64,000 nt of DNA from NCBI GenBank assembly GCA_030431715.1, contig JAUIIO010000001.1:186001-250000 (forward strand), read 5' to 3'. The DNA comes from a bacterium. GTDB taxonomy: Bacteria; Bdellovibrionota_C; UBA2361; RFPC01. The number at the start of each line of letters is the position of its first letter. Within the stretch, counting starts at the first letter, position 1. This document shows positions 16,345 to 26,360 of the stretch, one piece after another. Under the pieces are notes generated by a model. That model did no database searches. It was not told where the DNA came from and saw nothing but the letters and a program-made list of their open reading frames with translations. The translations under genes were made by a program, and so were the position numbers.

Positions 16345-17277
16345 GTGAAGGAAGAAAGCACCCTTCACGTTCCGGTTTTAATGAGGCAGGTGTTGGAAAC
16401 TCTTTGCGCGGATACTGCAGGTTCTTTTCTCGACTGTACCCTTGGTGGGGCAGGTCACACCGAAGCCATTCTAAAAGCAAATCCAAAGAATACCGTTTTT
16501 GCCATCGATCGTGATGAGCGCGCACTCGTGAGAGCAAAAGAGCGACTCCAAGGCTACGGTGAGAGGGCAACGCTTCACAAATCATCTTTTCAAGAGTTAC
16601 AAGAGGTAAGTAAAGGGCAGCGTTTTGACCGCGTGCTTGCTGATCTAGGCGTATCGACAGACCAGTTGCATGAAAAGCGAGGCTTTTCGTTCAGGGATTC
16701 AGAGAGTCTCGACATGCGTATGGACGAAAGCTCTGAATTGACAGCTCATCAGATAGTTAATGATTGGGACCTCCGTTCAGTGCGTCAGGCACTTCAGCAG
16801 GGTGGTGTTGGTAAAGATGCTGGAAAAATTGCTCAGAGGATTGTTAATGCCCGTCCAATAGAGTCAGCCTCAGCGCTGCGCGAAATTGTGACCTCCGCTA
16901 TTCATCCCGCACAAAGGAAAAAGAACGTTGACCCCTCTACAGTGGTCTTTCAGGCGATACGCATCGCAGTTAACGACGAATTTCGTCAGATTGAATCGCT
17001 TCTTGAAGCTCTGCCGGCGCTTTGTTCAGAAGGTGGTCGAGTAGCGATTATTTCATTTCATTCTTTGGAAGATAAGCTTGTTACCAGAACATTTCGAAAG
17101 TGGGAGGGGGAAGAATTCTCAGCTCTCTGGCCGGGGAGTTCAGGAAAATCAGGTATTGGAAAGCTTTTAACAAAGAAAGCAATAACTCCAGATGAGGAAG
17201 AGGTTCAGCAGAATCCCGCATCGCGGAGTGCAAGGATGAGAGTGTTTGAATTTAAAGGCAGTAGTGCTCCTCACTAA
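16345..17277 (+). CDS. rsmH: 16S rRNA (cytosine-1402-N4) methyltransferase
   Basis: RsmH (MraW) methylates N4 of C1402 in the 16S rRNA decoding centre using S-adenosylmethionine. The 310 residues fit the family. Signatures are HVPVLMRQVLETL, LDCTLGGAGHTEAIL (SAM loop), AIDRDERAL, LADLGVSTDQL, RGFSFRDSESLDMRMD and IISFHSLEDKLV. The start is GTG 16345, immediately after mraZ. Its second place in the cluster is typical. Confidence 0.97.
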   Translation: MKEESTLHVPVLMRQVLETLCADTAGSFLDCTLGGAGHTEAILKANPKNTVFAIDRDERALVRAKERLQGYGERATLHKSSFQELQEVSKGQRFDRVLADLGVSTDQLHEKRGFSFRDSESLDMRMDESSELTAHQIVNDWDLRSVRQALQQGGVGKDAGKIAQRIVNARPIESASALREIVTSAIHPAQRKKNVDPSTVVFQAIRIAVNDEFRQIESLLEALPALCSEGGRVAIISFHSLEDKLVTRTFRKWEGEEFSALWPGSSGKSGIGKLLTKKAITPDEEEVQQNPASRSARMRVFEFKGSSAPH

Positions 17278-17344
17278 GTTTGAGAGCGAGGTTGCGGTCT
17301 GTGTGTTGGTATTTGGGTTTTAATGTGTCTGTAAGGAGAAGAGC

Positions 17345-17668
17345 ATGGCAGTTTGTTTAGATTATCAATCAGTTTATTACGATAGGCGCGCTATGTCGTC
17401 TTCTACGAGATTGCATCTCATTGCGGCGTTTGTGCTTCTTGCGGCACTCTCTTTTAAGGTATGGATGAAAGTAGAAACGATTGAGCTCGGATATAAGCTT
17501 GCCAAACAACGTGAGCTCGTTGTTCAATACGACATGGAACGACGCGACCTCGAACTTCAACTCTCTCTCTTAACGAGACCGGATAATCTCCAAGCTCTGG
17601 CGGCAGAACGATTATCATTACGCCCTGCTAATATGGATCAACTTGTACGTATACCAGCGGAGAGATAA
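17345..17668 (+). CDS. ftsL: Cell division protein FtsL-like
   Basis: A small bitopic membrane protein of 107 residues in the FtsL position between rsmH and ftsI. A short cytoplasmic N-terminus precedes one membrane helix (LIAAFVLLAALSFKVWM, about residues 25-41). A periplasmic heptad-rich segment (ELGYKLAKQRELVVQYDMER) follows, and then the LSLRPANMDQLVRI motif that resembles the FtsL end. A strong AAGGAG Shine-Dalgarno lies at 17333-17338. FtsL normally forms a complex with FtsB and FtsQ and activates FtsWI. Sequence conservation in this family is low, so the assignment relies partly on position. Confidence 0.85.
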   Translation: MAVCLDYQSVYYDRRAMSSSTRLHLIAAFVLLAALSFKVWMKVETIELGYKLAKQRELVVQYDMERRDLELQLSLLTRPDNLQALAAERLSLRPANMDQLVRIPAER

Positions 17669-17673
17669 GAGCT

Positions 17674-19503
17674 ATGGGGCATGATAAGCGATACAAAATC
17701 CCTCTAAGTCACGATTTTAGTAGTAAGAAATGGCAGAGTAAGAAAAAGAAGGGCAACGGACGTTCGAGAGTTCTCAGAGTTCGAGCTGTAATGGTATGCG
17801 CAGCGCTTTGGTCAGGGCTCATCGTTTCAAGACTCTATACGCTTCAGATCTCTGAAGTTTCAAAGTGGAGAACTTCTGCGGTAAAACAACACCATACGCT
17901 CGTGGAGCTAGCCCCTGAGCGAGGTCCTATTCTTGATAGAAATGGCAAACGACTGGCTGTTTCTGTTCCATCAGGCTCGGTATATGTGCGTCCGGCCAGT
18001 GTGAAAGATTCTCAGGCAACAATCGATAGTCTCTCTGAGATTCTTGGGATGAGTAAAAGCCGAGTTGAGAAAAAGCTGCAAAGTAAGGCCCCTTTTGTGT
18101 GGGTTAAGCGTCAGGTCCCACGAGTTCAGGCCGAAAAAGTAGAGAAGCTTGGGCTTAAGGGAGTCGGGTATTTTCTCGAGTCTCGCAGGTACTATCCTTA
18201 CAATCACGCGGCGAGTGCGCTCATTGGCAAGGTCGGTATAGACGGACAGGGCTTATCAGGTATTGAAGCCGTTTACGATGGGCATCTAAGAGGTGAGAGT
18301 ATACGCTTACCCGTTACACGTGATGCTTTCGGGAAAAGAATCGAGGTGCCAAATACGCAAGCTACACAAGACTTCGATCTTCCAAAAGGAGAGCACCTGC
18401 AACTTACCCTTGATGCAAGGCTACAGCTCATCGTTGATGAAGAGTTAGAGAAGGGCAGACAGAACGCTAACGCACAATCTGCGCTGGCGGTTATGGTAGA
18501 TGCCTCAACAGGAGACATTCTGGCAATGAGTCAGGCTCCTGCAATGAATTTTAATGCCGATAAGGTACGTTCAAAGAATGATCTAAAGAATCTAGTTGTA
18601 GAAACGGTTTTTGAACCGGGATCGGTTATGAAGCCTATTGTTGCTGCTGCAGCTATTGAATCAGGAGTTCTTCGAGAGCAGGACATGATCGACTGTGAGA
18701 ATGGAAGTTATCGGTTTGGTCGTCATATTATCAATGATGTTCACCCAAGCGATACGCTCTCACTGCGTCAGGTCGTTATTCAGTCATCAAACATAGGCAT
18801 GACAAAGGTTGGTATGAAACTCGGCTCCGATCATCTCTATGAGTCTCTGCGCACTTTTGGATTTGGAGAGAAGAGTAAGCTGAAGCTTCCGGGAGAATCA
18901 GGTGGGATCCTCCGTAATGTTAAAAACTGGGCGAATGTTGATGTGGCAACTCACTCTTATGGTCAGGGAATCGCAATTACACCACTTCAGATGGTACGTG
19001 CCGTCTCAGCGATAGCCAATGGTGGCTATCTGCCCGAACTCAGACTTCAAGAAAACGGACAGAAGCCAGCTTTTCGCAGGATTCTTTCCACTCCTGCTGC
19101 GAGAGCTGCGCGTGACATTATGATCGGTGTTGTTGAAGATGAACACGGAACAGGAAAGCGCGCCGCCGTTAGTGGTGTTCGTGTCGGTGGGAAAACTGGT
19201 ACCGCACAGCGTGCAAGAGCCAATGGGAGAGGTTATGAGCCCGGTTCTTATGTTGCTTCATTTGTTGGATTTACTGATGGGAGTAATATTGGAGTTTCTA
19301 AGAATCTTGTTCTCTATGTTGTGATCGATAGGCCAAATACAACTTCAATTTACGGTGGAACGCTTGCAGGTCCGGTCTTTCAGCGAATCATGCAACGTTC
19401 ACTCCATGTTTTGAGCACCGATCGATTTGAAAGGGGTGATATTCTCCCTAAAGAAAGCTATAACTCGGGGTATGAACTCAGACCTGTCGCCTATAGAGGA
19501 TAG
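17674..19503 (+). CDS. ftsI: Septal peptidoglycan transpeptidase (PBP3)
   Basis: A class B penicillin-binding protein of 609 residues that cross-links septal peptidoglycan. A basic cytoplasmic tail precedes one membrane helix at about residues 36-55. The pedestal domain starts at ELAPERGPILDRNGK. The transpeptidase domain has the active-site SxxK in EPGSVMKPIVAA, SxN in SSNIGMTKVG and KTG in GGKTGTAQRA. The start lies five bases after ftsL. The 3' end overlaps the murE start by about 30 bases. There is no PASTA domain, which separates it from sporulation or Gram-positive types. Confidence 0.96.
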   Translation: MGHDKRYKIPLSHDFSSKKWQSKKKKGNGRSRVLRVRAVMVCAALWSGLIVSRLYTLQISEVSKWRTSAVKQHHTLVELAPERGPILDRNGKRLAVSVPSGSVYVRPASVKDSQATIDSLSEILGMSKSRVEKKLQSKAPFVWVKRQVPRVQAEKVEKLGLKGVGYFLESRRYYPYNHAASALIGKVGIDGQGLSGIEAVYDGHLRGESIRLPVTRDAFGKRIEVPNTQATQDFDLPKGEHLQLTLDARLQLIVDEELEKGRQNANAQSALAVMVDASTGDILAMSQAPAMNFNADKVRSKNDLKNLVVETVFEPGSVMKPIVAAAAIESGVLREQDMIDCENGSYRFGRHIINDVHPSDTLSLRQVVIQSSNIGMTKVGMKLGSDHLYESLRTFGFGEKSKLKLPGESGGILRNVKNWANVDVATHSYGQGIAITPLQMVRAVSAIANGGYLPELRLQENGQKPAFRRILSTPAARAARDIMIGVVEDEHGTGKRAAVSGVRVGGKTGTAQRARANGRGYEPGSYVASFVGFTDGSNIGVSKNLVLYVVIDRPNTTSIYGGTLAGPVFQRIMQRSLHVLSTDRFERGDILPKESYNSGYELRPVAYRG

Positions 19504-20944
19504 TGTAGCAGATCTTGCTGCTTATCTTGGAGGAAGTGCTGTCTCAGGCACATCAGAAACTGTTACTTGGAATTCTGTTACGAGCGATAGTCGTCGCGTT
19601 ACGTCGGGGACTGTTTTTGTTGCTTACTGTGGGGTAAGCGTTGATGGTCATGATTTTTTAGAGGATGCTGTCCAAAATGGTGCTGTGCTCTGCATCATCT
19701 CAGATGAAAGCCGAGCGGTGTCTCATGTTCCGACCATTGTTGTTTCTGAGCCTCGTGCTGCATTATCGCTCCTTGCTGCAAGGCTTTATTCATATCCTTC
19801 AGATGCCATGAAGATGATTGGTATTACAGGGACCAACGGTAAGACAACAACACACTGGTTAACCTATCACGCACTTTCAAGGCTGGGATATTCCCCTGTT
19901 CGTTTTGGAACCCTTGGATGCTATATCGAAGGAGAGCTTGACGATCGTCACTCGATGACTTCTCCTGATGCAGATATCTTACAGCGCTACCTTGGTATGG
20001 CCAGAGACCACAATAAAGATGCAGCGGTTCTCGAGGTGTCTTCACATGCGTTACTTCAATACCGCTGTGCTGGAATTCGTTTTCAAGTTGGGGTTTTCAC
20101 AAATCTGACGCCAGATCACCTTGATTACCACCCGGATATGGAATCCTATTTTGAAGCAAAAGGATTACTGTTTGAGCAGTCAGAGAGTTGTGTCGCAAAT
20201 ATTGATTGTGACTATGGAAGTAGACTGGCTCGGAGTCTTGAAGGAAAAATGCCTCTTATCTCCTTTGGTCGCTCCGAGGAAGCTCTGCTGGCAATAAAGA
20301 ACTTTACTCAGAGCTCCACTGGAAGCACACTTACACTCGAGTATGAGAGCAGCTCTTATGATGTTGCCACGGATTTTATTGGTGAATATAACGGATATAA
20401 TCTCGCCTGTACCTTTGCCATATGTCTTGCGCTCGGACACGATGCTGGTGAGGTGGCCGATGCCTTGCAGCAGAGTCCTCAAGTTCCGGGAAGACTTGAG
20501 CGATACAGCTACAACGGTGCCAAGGTTATTATTGATTATGCTTATGCACCTGATGCGCTACAAAATGTGTTAGAAACCCTACGATCGGTTACCGAATCTA
20601 GGCTCTGGGTGCTCTTTGGCTGTGGTGGAGAGCGTGATAGAGGGCGTAGGACAGGGATGGGCAAGGTGGCAAAGGAGCTTGCGGATCGTGTTGCGCTGAC
20701 CAGTGACAATCCGAGACGTGAGGATCCTCAGCAGATCATGGATGATATTTTGAGTAGTGGATTGCAGCCTGAATTTATTGAGCCAGATCGCCCGGCTGCT
20801 ATTCGAAGATGTATGAAAGAGCTTTCCGAGGGAGATATTCTCGTAGTTGCCGGCAAGGGACACGAAGAGTATCAGATCCTTGGTACAGAGAAGATTCACC
20901 TGAGTGATAGAGAAGAAGTATTTAAGGTTATAAACGGAAACTAA
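19472..20944 (+). CDS. murE: UDP-MurNAc-tripeptide synthetase (meso-DAP adding)
   Basis: MurE adds the third amino acid to UDP-MurNAc-L-Ala-D-Glu. The 490-residue protein has GITGTNGKTTTHWLT (ATP loop), LEVSSHALLQYR, TNLTPDHLDYH, PGRLERY and FGCGGERDRGRR. TSDNPRREDP contains the DNPR motif that marks meso-diaminopimelate specificity, and AGKGHEEYQ is near the end. The usual DYAHTPDAL motif reads DYAYAPDAL here. ATG 19472 inside the end of ftsI is preferred; an in-frame TTG at 19427 would only add overlap. murF, normally next, is absent and mraY follows after four bases. Confidence 0.95.
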   Translation: MNSDLSPIEDSVADLAAYLGGSAVSGTSETVTWNSVTSDSRRVTSGTVFVAYCGVSVDGHDFLEDAVQNGAVLCIISDESRAVSHVPTIVVSEPRAALSLLAARLYSYPSDAMKMIGITGTNGKTTTHWLTYHALSRLGYSPVRFGTLGCYIEGELDDRHSMTSPDADILQRYLGMARDHNKDAAVLEVSSHALLQYRCAGIRFQVGVFTNLTPDHLDYHPDMESYFEAKGLLFEQSESCVANIDCDYGSRLARSLEGKMPLISFGRSEEALLAIKNFTQSSTGSTLTLEYESSSYDVATDFIGEYNGYNLACTFAICLALGHDAGEVADALQQSPQVPGRLERYSYNGAKVIIDYAYAPDALQNVLETLRSVTESRLWVLFGCGGERDRGRRTGMGKVAKELADRVALTSDNPRREDPQQIMDDILSSGLQPEFIEPDRPAAIRRCMKELSEGDILVVAGKGHEEYQILGTEKIHLSDREEVFKVINGN

Positions 20945-20948
20945 TAAT

Positions 20949-22025
20949 ATGTTATATCATTTATTGTACCCCATGCATGAGGTTTATGGCTGGCTAAACG
21001 TGTTCCGTTACCAGACTTTCCGAGCGGCACTTGCCTTTTTTATCTCGTTTGTGTTCGTTCTGGTACTTCAACCGGTATTTATACGTAAGCTTAAGGCATA
21101 CGGCCTTAAAGGACAGCCGATCCGTGATGATGGACCCAGAGAGCATGAATCCAAAAGTGGTACTCCAACAATGGGGGGGCTAGTAATTATAGCCTCAGTG
21201 GTTTTCTCTTCCTTACTTCTAAATGATCTTACCAACAGTTTTGTCTGGCTCACCCTTGGAGTTCTTATTGGATATGCGGCTCTAGGTTTTGTTGATGATT
21301 GGAAAAAGATTACGAAGCAAAATACAGAAGGTGTTCGTGGAAAACAGAAGCTTTTCTGGCAAACACTTATCGCGCTTATTGGCGCTTCTTCCTTATACTT
21401 TATGGATTTTAATACTTCACTGACCTTTCCTTTTTTAAAGGATCTGGTTGTTCCGCTTGGTATCTTTTTTATCCCATTTGTTGCGCTTGTTGTTGTTGGA
21501 ACTTCGAATGCTGTGAATTTAACTGATGGCCTTGATGGTCTGGCAATTGGTCCTGTTATGACTGTTGCTGCAGCCTATGCCGTATTTGCCTATGTGGCCG
21601 GGCATTCACACTTTAGTGAGTATCTTACGGTTCCACATGTGCCAGGAAGTGGTGAAATAACTATTATTTTATCTGCCCTTGTTGCGGCCGGTCTTGGTTT
21701 TCTCTGGTACAATACGTTTCCGGCGCAGGTCTTTATGGGCGATATTGGGGCGCTTTCCCTTGGTGGCGTACTCGGATTCATAGCTGTTGTGGTGAAGCAA
21801 GAGATCTTACTCGTTCTCGCAGGGGGCATTTTTGTTATGGAGGCCTTATCGGTCATTATTCAAGTGTATTCGTTCAAGCTGACTGGAAAACGTGTTTTTC
21901 GTATGGCACCAATACACCACCACTTCGAACTTAAAGGATGGGCAGAGCCCAAAGTTATCGTGCGCTTCTGGATCATCTCAATAGTGCTTGCTCTTTTATC
22001 ACTTACTACCTTAAAGCTTAGATAA
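20949..22025 (+). CDS. mraY: Phospho-N-acetylmuramoyl-pentapeptide transferase
   Basis: MraY transfers phospho-MurNAc-pentapeptide to undecaprenyl phosphate, making lipid I at the inner membrane. The 358-residue polytopic protein has GTPTMGGLVII, AALGFVDDWKKI (Asp pair), NLTDGLDGLAIGP with catalytic and metal-binding Asp residues, and APIHHHFELKGW (the HHH motif). It follows murE closely and overlaps murD in a TAATG junction, so the three are coupled. Confidence 0.98.
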   Translation: MLYHLLYPMHEVYGWLNVFRYQTFRAALAFFISFVFVLVLQPVFIRKLKAYGLKGQPIRDDGPREHESKSGTPTMGGLVIIASVVFSSLLLNDLTNSFVWLTLGVLIGYAALGFVDDWKKITKQNTEGVRGKQKLFWQTLIALIGASSLYFMDFNTSLTFPFLKDLVVPLGIFFIPFVALVVVGTSNAVNLTDGLDGLAIGPVMTVAAAYAVFAYVAGHSHFSEYLTVPHVPGSGEITIILSALVAAGLGFLWYNTFPAQVFMGDIGALSLGGVLGFIAVVVKQEILLVLAGGIFVMEALSVIIQVYSFKLTGKRVFRMAPIHHHFELKGWAEPKVIVRFWIISIVLALLSLTTLKLR

Positions 22026-23458
22026 TGAAAACAAACTGGAAAGCTCAACTTGTAAATCTTAAAACTCAGCATCAAAAAGCGCTTGTTATCGGATTAGGTT
22101 TAAGCGGTACGGAAGCTATCCAGTTTCTCCTGAACCAAGGAGTTCATGTGGTCGCGTATGATGATCAGCAGCGAGAGGAATTTATTCATCGATCTCCCTA
22201 TGCGGATACCCTGACCACATTACAAAGTAAGGGGTGTGTGGTGCTTTTTGGTGAGGACCAGCTCCAATTTCTAGATGCTCTTTCAGAGATCGGTCTGGTT
22301 ATTGTTAGCCCGGGAGTTAACCCCGATAGCTGGCATCTTCAGAAGCTAAGAGATTTGGATGTTCCGGTTATAAATGATCTCGAATTGGGTCTTAGCATAT
22401 TACAGGTCCCATCAATTATGGTTACCGGGACAAACGGAAAAACGACTACGGTACATCTCCTTCATGCAATGTTTCATAAAGACGAAAAGGAGTGTGCTCT
22501 GGTCGGTAATGTCGGTCATTCTGTTCTTTCCTATTTTGGATCTGAAAAAGAGGAGAAACTTGAAGCCATCGTTGCAGAAGCCTCAAGCTATCAGCTCGAT
22601 TACTTTAAAGAGTATGTTCCCCAGATTGCTGTGTTTCTGAACCTGACAACCGATCATCTTGAACGACATGGAACTATGGAAGAGTACTTTGCCGCAAAGG
22701 CGAGTCTCTTTTTAAGGCAAACAGAGGACGATATCAGTATCATTAATATTGATGATCCCTGGGGTCAGAAGCTTGAGCTCGATGTGACTTCCACTGTCTA
22801 CACTGTATCAACAGCAGATAAAGCTACTGGAGCACAGATAAAGTATGACCGGGCGAGTGGAGAAGATAGCATCTTGCTTCATAACGGCGAAGAATATGAC
22901 TTAACTCAGGTAAAGCTTCTGGGCCTTCACAACCGCTATAATATTGCTTGTGCCATTCTTGCTGCTCGACTTGCCGGGGTGAGCCGAGATGCAGTGCATA
23001 AGGAACTTCCTGTATTTGCTCCGGTGCCATATCGTTTAGAAGAGGTGCCTGCAGAGAGTGGTATTATTATTAATGATTCAAAATCAACAACGTTAGCATC
23101 AACGGTTGCTGCTCTCGCTGCCGTGGCAGAAACGTATCCACAAAAAAAAATCACCTTACTTATTGGCGGACGAGCTAAGAAAGGGGATAGCTCTTCACTT
23201 ACGGATGCGCTTAAGAGTTATAGTAAAAATATCAAAGAAGTTATCGCCTTTGGTGCGAGTCGAGACTATTTTTCAGACGCAGCGACACCTGCTGGAGTTG
23301 ACGTTCATAGTGCGGATCTTTTACAAGACGCTCTGGTTAAAGCAAAGTCTTCTCTCGAGAATGATGAGATAGTTTTGTTTAGCCCTGGAGCTGCTAGTTT
23401 CGATGAATTCCTCAATTACGTAAAACGCGGTGAGTTTTTCTACAATTTCTGGCAATAG
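22025..23458 (+). CDS. murD: UDP-N-acetylmuramoylalanine-D-glutamate ligase
   Basis: MurD adds D-glutamate to UDP-MurNAc-L-alanine in the cytoplasm. The 477-residue protein has an N-terminal Rossmann segment (ALVIGLGLSGTEAIQFLL), the ATP loop VTGTNGKTTTVHLLH, EASSYQLDYF, LNLTTDHLERHG and IINDSKSTT. The last is followed by GGRAKKGD in the C-terminal domain. It overlaps mraY by one base. The cluster is interrupted right after this gene: an opposite-strand coiled-coil gene begins within 14 bases of the stop. Confidence 0.96.
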   Translation: MKTNWKAQLVNLKTQHQKALVIGLGLSGTEAIQFLLNQGVHVVAYDDQQREEFIHRSPYADTLTTLQSKGCVVLFGEDQLQFLDALSEIGLVIVSPGVNPDSWHLQKLRDLDVPVINDLELGLSILQVPSIMVTGTNGKTTTVHLLHAMFHKDEKECALVGNVGHSVLSYFGSEKEEKLEAIVAEASSYQLDYFKEYVPQIAVFLNLTTDHLERHGTMEEYFAAKASLFLRQTEDDISIINIDDPWGQKLELDVTSTVYTVSTADKATGAQIKYDRASGEDSILLHNGEEYDLTQVKLLGLHNRYNIACAILAARLAGVSRDAVHKELPVFAPVPYRLEEVPAESGIIINDSKSTTLASTVAALAAVAETYPQKKITLLIGGRAKKGDSSSLTDALKSYSKNIKEVIAFGASRDYFSDAATPAGVDVHSADLLQDALVKAKSSLENDEIVLFSPGAASFDEFLNYVKRGEFFYNFWQ

Positions 23459-23471
23459 CCTTGAAGTGACA

Positions 23472-25619
23472 CTAGTTCCTCAGAGCTTGCCTGAGGTCGG
23501 TAACAAAAAGAATCTTAGATTTGTGTCTTGTTGCTTTCTGTATCGTTGAATAATCGAGTACGTCCCATATCTTTTTAGCAAGCTCAGGAGCCGGTGCGAT
23601 ACCCGAATATTTCGTGATTTCGTTTTTTGTACTCTCAATTCTCCACAAACGTCTTACGGCTTCAGCAAATACTTCTGGATACCTGTTGGAGATGTCGACT
23701 AGGTGAGCTTCGAGATTGATTGAAGAACTTGTGTACCGGAATTTTTGAAAACTCATAACAACTAATCCCATCAGAATAGAGGTATCTTTCACATTTATTT
23801 CGCTACCTTCAATGAGCTTCTGAGTAAGTTCCGTAGCTTTTTTATCATCCGGAGTAATTCCCTTCGTGTCAGGGGTTACGAAGCCACGAAATTTTGAAGC
23901 TATACTGAGAATTTCTGCTCTTGATCTGTCCGCGGTATCAGTCTCATTCTCCTCAGGTGAATCGTCTGCAGCCGTATCGATGTGTACTTCTTTCTGTTCT
24001 ACTTGATCTACGAGTGAAGGTTGAGCAGTGGTAGGTTGTGGAGTGGCAACCTGTGGAGCAACAGGTCGAGGGAAGACGGGGCGATGAGTGGGCTTATAAC
24101 CCGGTAATTTCGATTTAAGATATTCCATTGCCTCTCCAAGTTGTGTTATCGAAATATCGTCTTTGTAAGGAACCTCAAGCAGTGCGCACATTTCTCTCTT
24201 GAGCTCTCTTGCTTCCTTTAACATCCTTTTTGCCGCATCGATATAGGGGCGCTCTTTTTCCGCGTCTTCCTTTATGAGCCTACATTCAAGCTCATCTCGT
24301 TCACTTTTTAGCTGTTGATATCTCCTTTCGAGATCTGAGAGGCCTTGGCTCATAAGCTGATAGTTGTCAGGATTGCTCGATGTTTTCTTTTGTAGTTCAG
24401 ATATTCTCTGCTCAAGAGCGTTAATGTTCTTTTGTGAGCATTCACGTTCCTTATTACTTTTCTCCTGAAGAGAATCATGTTTGCCGCGGAGAAGTAGATA
24501 GTCAGCTTTGGTCTGTGCAAATTCAGTACGTAGCGCGGTAAGTTCTTGTTTAAGAGCAGCGTTCTCAGAAAGAACCTTCGTATTTCCTTTCGCGGCAAGT
24601 TCTTTCCGAAGTTTCTTACAAGCTTTCTCTGATTCGAGCAGTGCAGCGTTTAGGTCCGCAACTTCTGCTGCTTGATTCTCTCGTTCTCTGGCTAACTTTT
24701 CTTCAAGACTGGCTACTTGCTCACTAAGGTATTTAGTTTCTGCTGGTTCTTTAGTCGAGGTCTCTTCTTCATTGATCCCCTCATCGGCAGTATGTTCATC
24801 AAGCTTACCGTTTAGGTAATCGCGTTCTTTTGCGAGCCTTTCAAGATCATCATTTAGAGTACCTATCGACAGAACGAGTTCTTGTTTATCTGCTTTAAGA
24901 GCATCAGCCAACCTGTCAGCCTCTGTGAGATCGCGTTCGAGTTTAGCCTTCTGCGCTTTCTCCGATTGAACTTCTCTAGAGAGCGCTATGTTTTCGGTTT
25001 CGTGTTGTGAATTTAGCTCACGGAGTGCAGATAGTGTCTCATTCGCACTTTTTAACTTAGCTTGTAGAGCCATAACCTCTTCGCTTGCTAGCTCGGATTG
25101 TGTTCCTGTTCTGTCGCTTTCAGAATCTGTGATGTTCGTATTAAGATCATTGGCGGTGATGCTTGTCTCATCACTCCTTGGCACGTTACAGAGATTGGAT
25201 TCAGCGAGAGACGGAAAGGGAAGTACATCTGGAGCTGAAACAAGGGAAAGAAGCTTTCGGTATCCGGTAAGGAGGCTTTCGGCTTTTGGTGCAAGCTTGT
25301 CACATGTATAGATTCTATCACTACTTAGGGCTGCGCCTCTTACACCTTCGCTAAGATACGATAGGTGTTCATAGAGATCGATAATCTGGCGCGTGGAGAT
25401 GCCGTGACGTTCGAGCTCCTCATTAAGGTTTTTCAGAACGTCTTCAAGCTGTTCCGCATTAACTGTTTTTGTGCAGAGCAAGTTCTCAAGATCTCCAAAG
25501 GCAGACTCTCCGTCCAGAGGCGCTTTTGGTACATCAAGAGCGATAATTTCAATGCTAGGCGTCTTCACCGCGTCTGAAGAGCTACGCAATGATTCAGAAT
25601 TGGTGTTTACAGCAGACAT
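23472..25619 (-). CDS. Coiled-coil protein of unknown function
   Basis: I do not recognise this 715-residue protein. Residues about 1-150 are mixed and may fold. About 175-465 is a long heptad-rich, charged segment (many Glu/Lys/Leu, for example EKLARERENQAAEVADLNAAL), surely a coiled coil. About 500-550 is Pro/Gln/Thr-rich and probably disordered. The last 140 residues form a compact, helical domain (GLVVMSFQKFRYTSSSINLE, VRRLWRIESTKNEITKYSG). No signal peptide or membrane helix is visible, so it is probably cytoplasmic. It is encoded against the direction of the dcw cluster, between murD and ftsW, so a structural role in division or cell shape is possible but unproven. Confidence 0.8.
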   Translation of the reverse strand: MSAVNTNSESLRSSSDAVKTPSIEIIALDVPKAPLDGESAFGDLENLLCTKTVNAEQLEDVLKNLNEELERHGISTRQIIDLYEHLSYLSEGVRGAALSSDRIYTCDKLAPKAESLLTGYRKLLSLVSAPDVLPFPSLAESNLCNVPRSDETSITANDLNTNITDSESDRTGTQSELASEEVMALQAKLKSANETLSALRELNSQHETENIALSREVQSEKAQKAKLERDLTEADRLADALKADKQELVLSIGTLNDDLERLAKERDYLNGKLDEHTADEGINEEETSTKEPAETKYLSEQVASLEEKLARERENQAAEVADLNAALLESEKACKKLRKELAAKGNTKVLSENAALKQELTALRTEFAQTKADYLLLRGKHDSLQEKSNKERECSQKNINALEQRISELQKKTSSNPDNYQLMSQGLSDLERRYQQLKSERDELECRLIKEDAEKERPYIDAAKRMLKEARELKREMCALLEVPYKDDISITQLGEAMEYLKSKLPGYKPTHRPVFPRPVAPQVATPQPTTAQPSLVDQVEQKEVHIDTAADDSPEENETDTADRSRAEILSIASKFRGFVTPDTKGITPDDKKATELTQKLIEGSEINVKDTSILMGLVVMSFQKFRYTSSSINLEAHLVDISNRYPEVFAEAVRRLWRIESTKNEITKYSGIAPAPELAKKIWDVLDYSTIQKATRHKSKILFVTDLRQALRN

Positions 25620-25761
25620 GGTACTACAGCCTTACGAAGAGACGAGGTTATGCGTAAAACATGGTACAGTGTTTTTAGGTGCTAACGAAGCAGATTATGT
25701 TAGAAATACGTAAAATGTACTTATTCAAGGTGCGTAGTGGTTCTAAAGTAGGGGAAATTCT

Positions 25762-26331
25762 ATGAAAAAGTGCAGATGTCCATGGGTAGGACAGGGTAAA
25801 CCACACTACGATCGGTATCATGATCGGGAGTGGGGAGTGCCAGTGAAGCGTGATAGAAAGCATTTTGAGATGCTTATACTTGAAGGGGCACAGGCCGGGC
25901 TAAGTTGGGAGACAGTGCTTCTTAAAAGAGAGGGATACAGAAAGGCTTTTCATCAGTTTGATCCGGTCAAAGTATCACTCATGAAGGACAGAGAGCTGAC
26001 GGCTCTTTTAGAGAATCCTGAAATTATTCGCAATAAGCTCAAGGTTTTTTCGGTGCGTAAAAATGCTCAAGTGTTTTTAGATATCCGGAAAGAATGTGGC
26101 ACATTTAATAAGTATGTCTGGGAATTTGTGGGGGGTGAGCCTATTCAAAATCGCTGGAAGAGTATGTCGCAGGTTCCTGCTAAGACCGCGGAGAGCGATG
26201 CTCTATCAAAGGACCTTAAGCGGCGTGGCATGAGCTTTGTTGGTTCGACCATCATTTACGCTTATATGCAGGCTGCAGGGCTTGTAAATGATCACCTTCT
26301 TTCTTGTTATCGGCATGCGGAGTTGGAGTAG
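25762..26331 (+). CDS. tag: DNA-3-methyladenine glycosylase I
   Basis: A 189-residue base-excision repair enzyme that removes 3-methyladenine from alkylated DNA. Family signatures are CPWVGQGKPHYDRYHDREWG at the N-terminus, AQAGLSWETVLLKREGYRKA and MSFVGSTIIYAYMQAAGLV. The final NDHLLSCYRH with the N-terminal Cys and His would complete the structural zinc site. It lies between murD and ftsW on the plus strand, an unusual place, apparently inserted together with the opposite-strand coiled-coil gene. The end of the coding region runs into a GGAGTA tandem repeat that supplies the stop codon. Confidence 0.95.
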   Translation: MKKCRCPWVGQGKPHYDRYHDREWGVPVKRDRKHFEMLILEGAQAGLSWETVLLKREGYRKAFHQFDPVKVSLMKDRELTALLENPEIIRNKLKVFSVRKNAQVFLDIRKECGTFNKYVWEFVGGEPIQNRWKSMSQVPAKTAESDALSKDLKRRGMSFVGSTIIYAYMQAAGLVNDHLLSCYRHAELE

Positions 26332-26360
26332 GAGTAGGAGTAGGAGTAGGAGTAGGAGTA
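26325..26360 (+). repeat. Hexanucleotide tandem repeat (GGAGTA)6
   Basis: Six perfect GGAGTA units are followed by a purine-rich degenerate tail (GGAGGA, GGTGCA, GGAGGAGGATGAGGAG) to about 26390. The array begins in the last codons of tag, and the first units contain its TAG stop. Slippage would change the 3' end little, because all units keep the in-frame stop. It sits about 115 bases before ftsW. Confidence 0.9.
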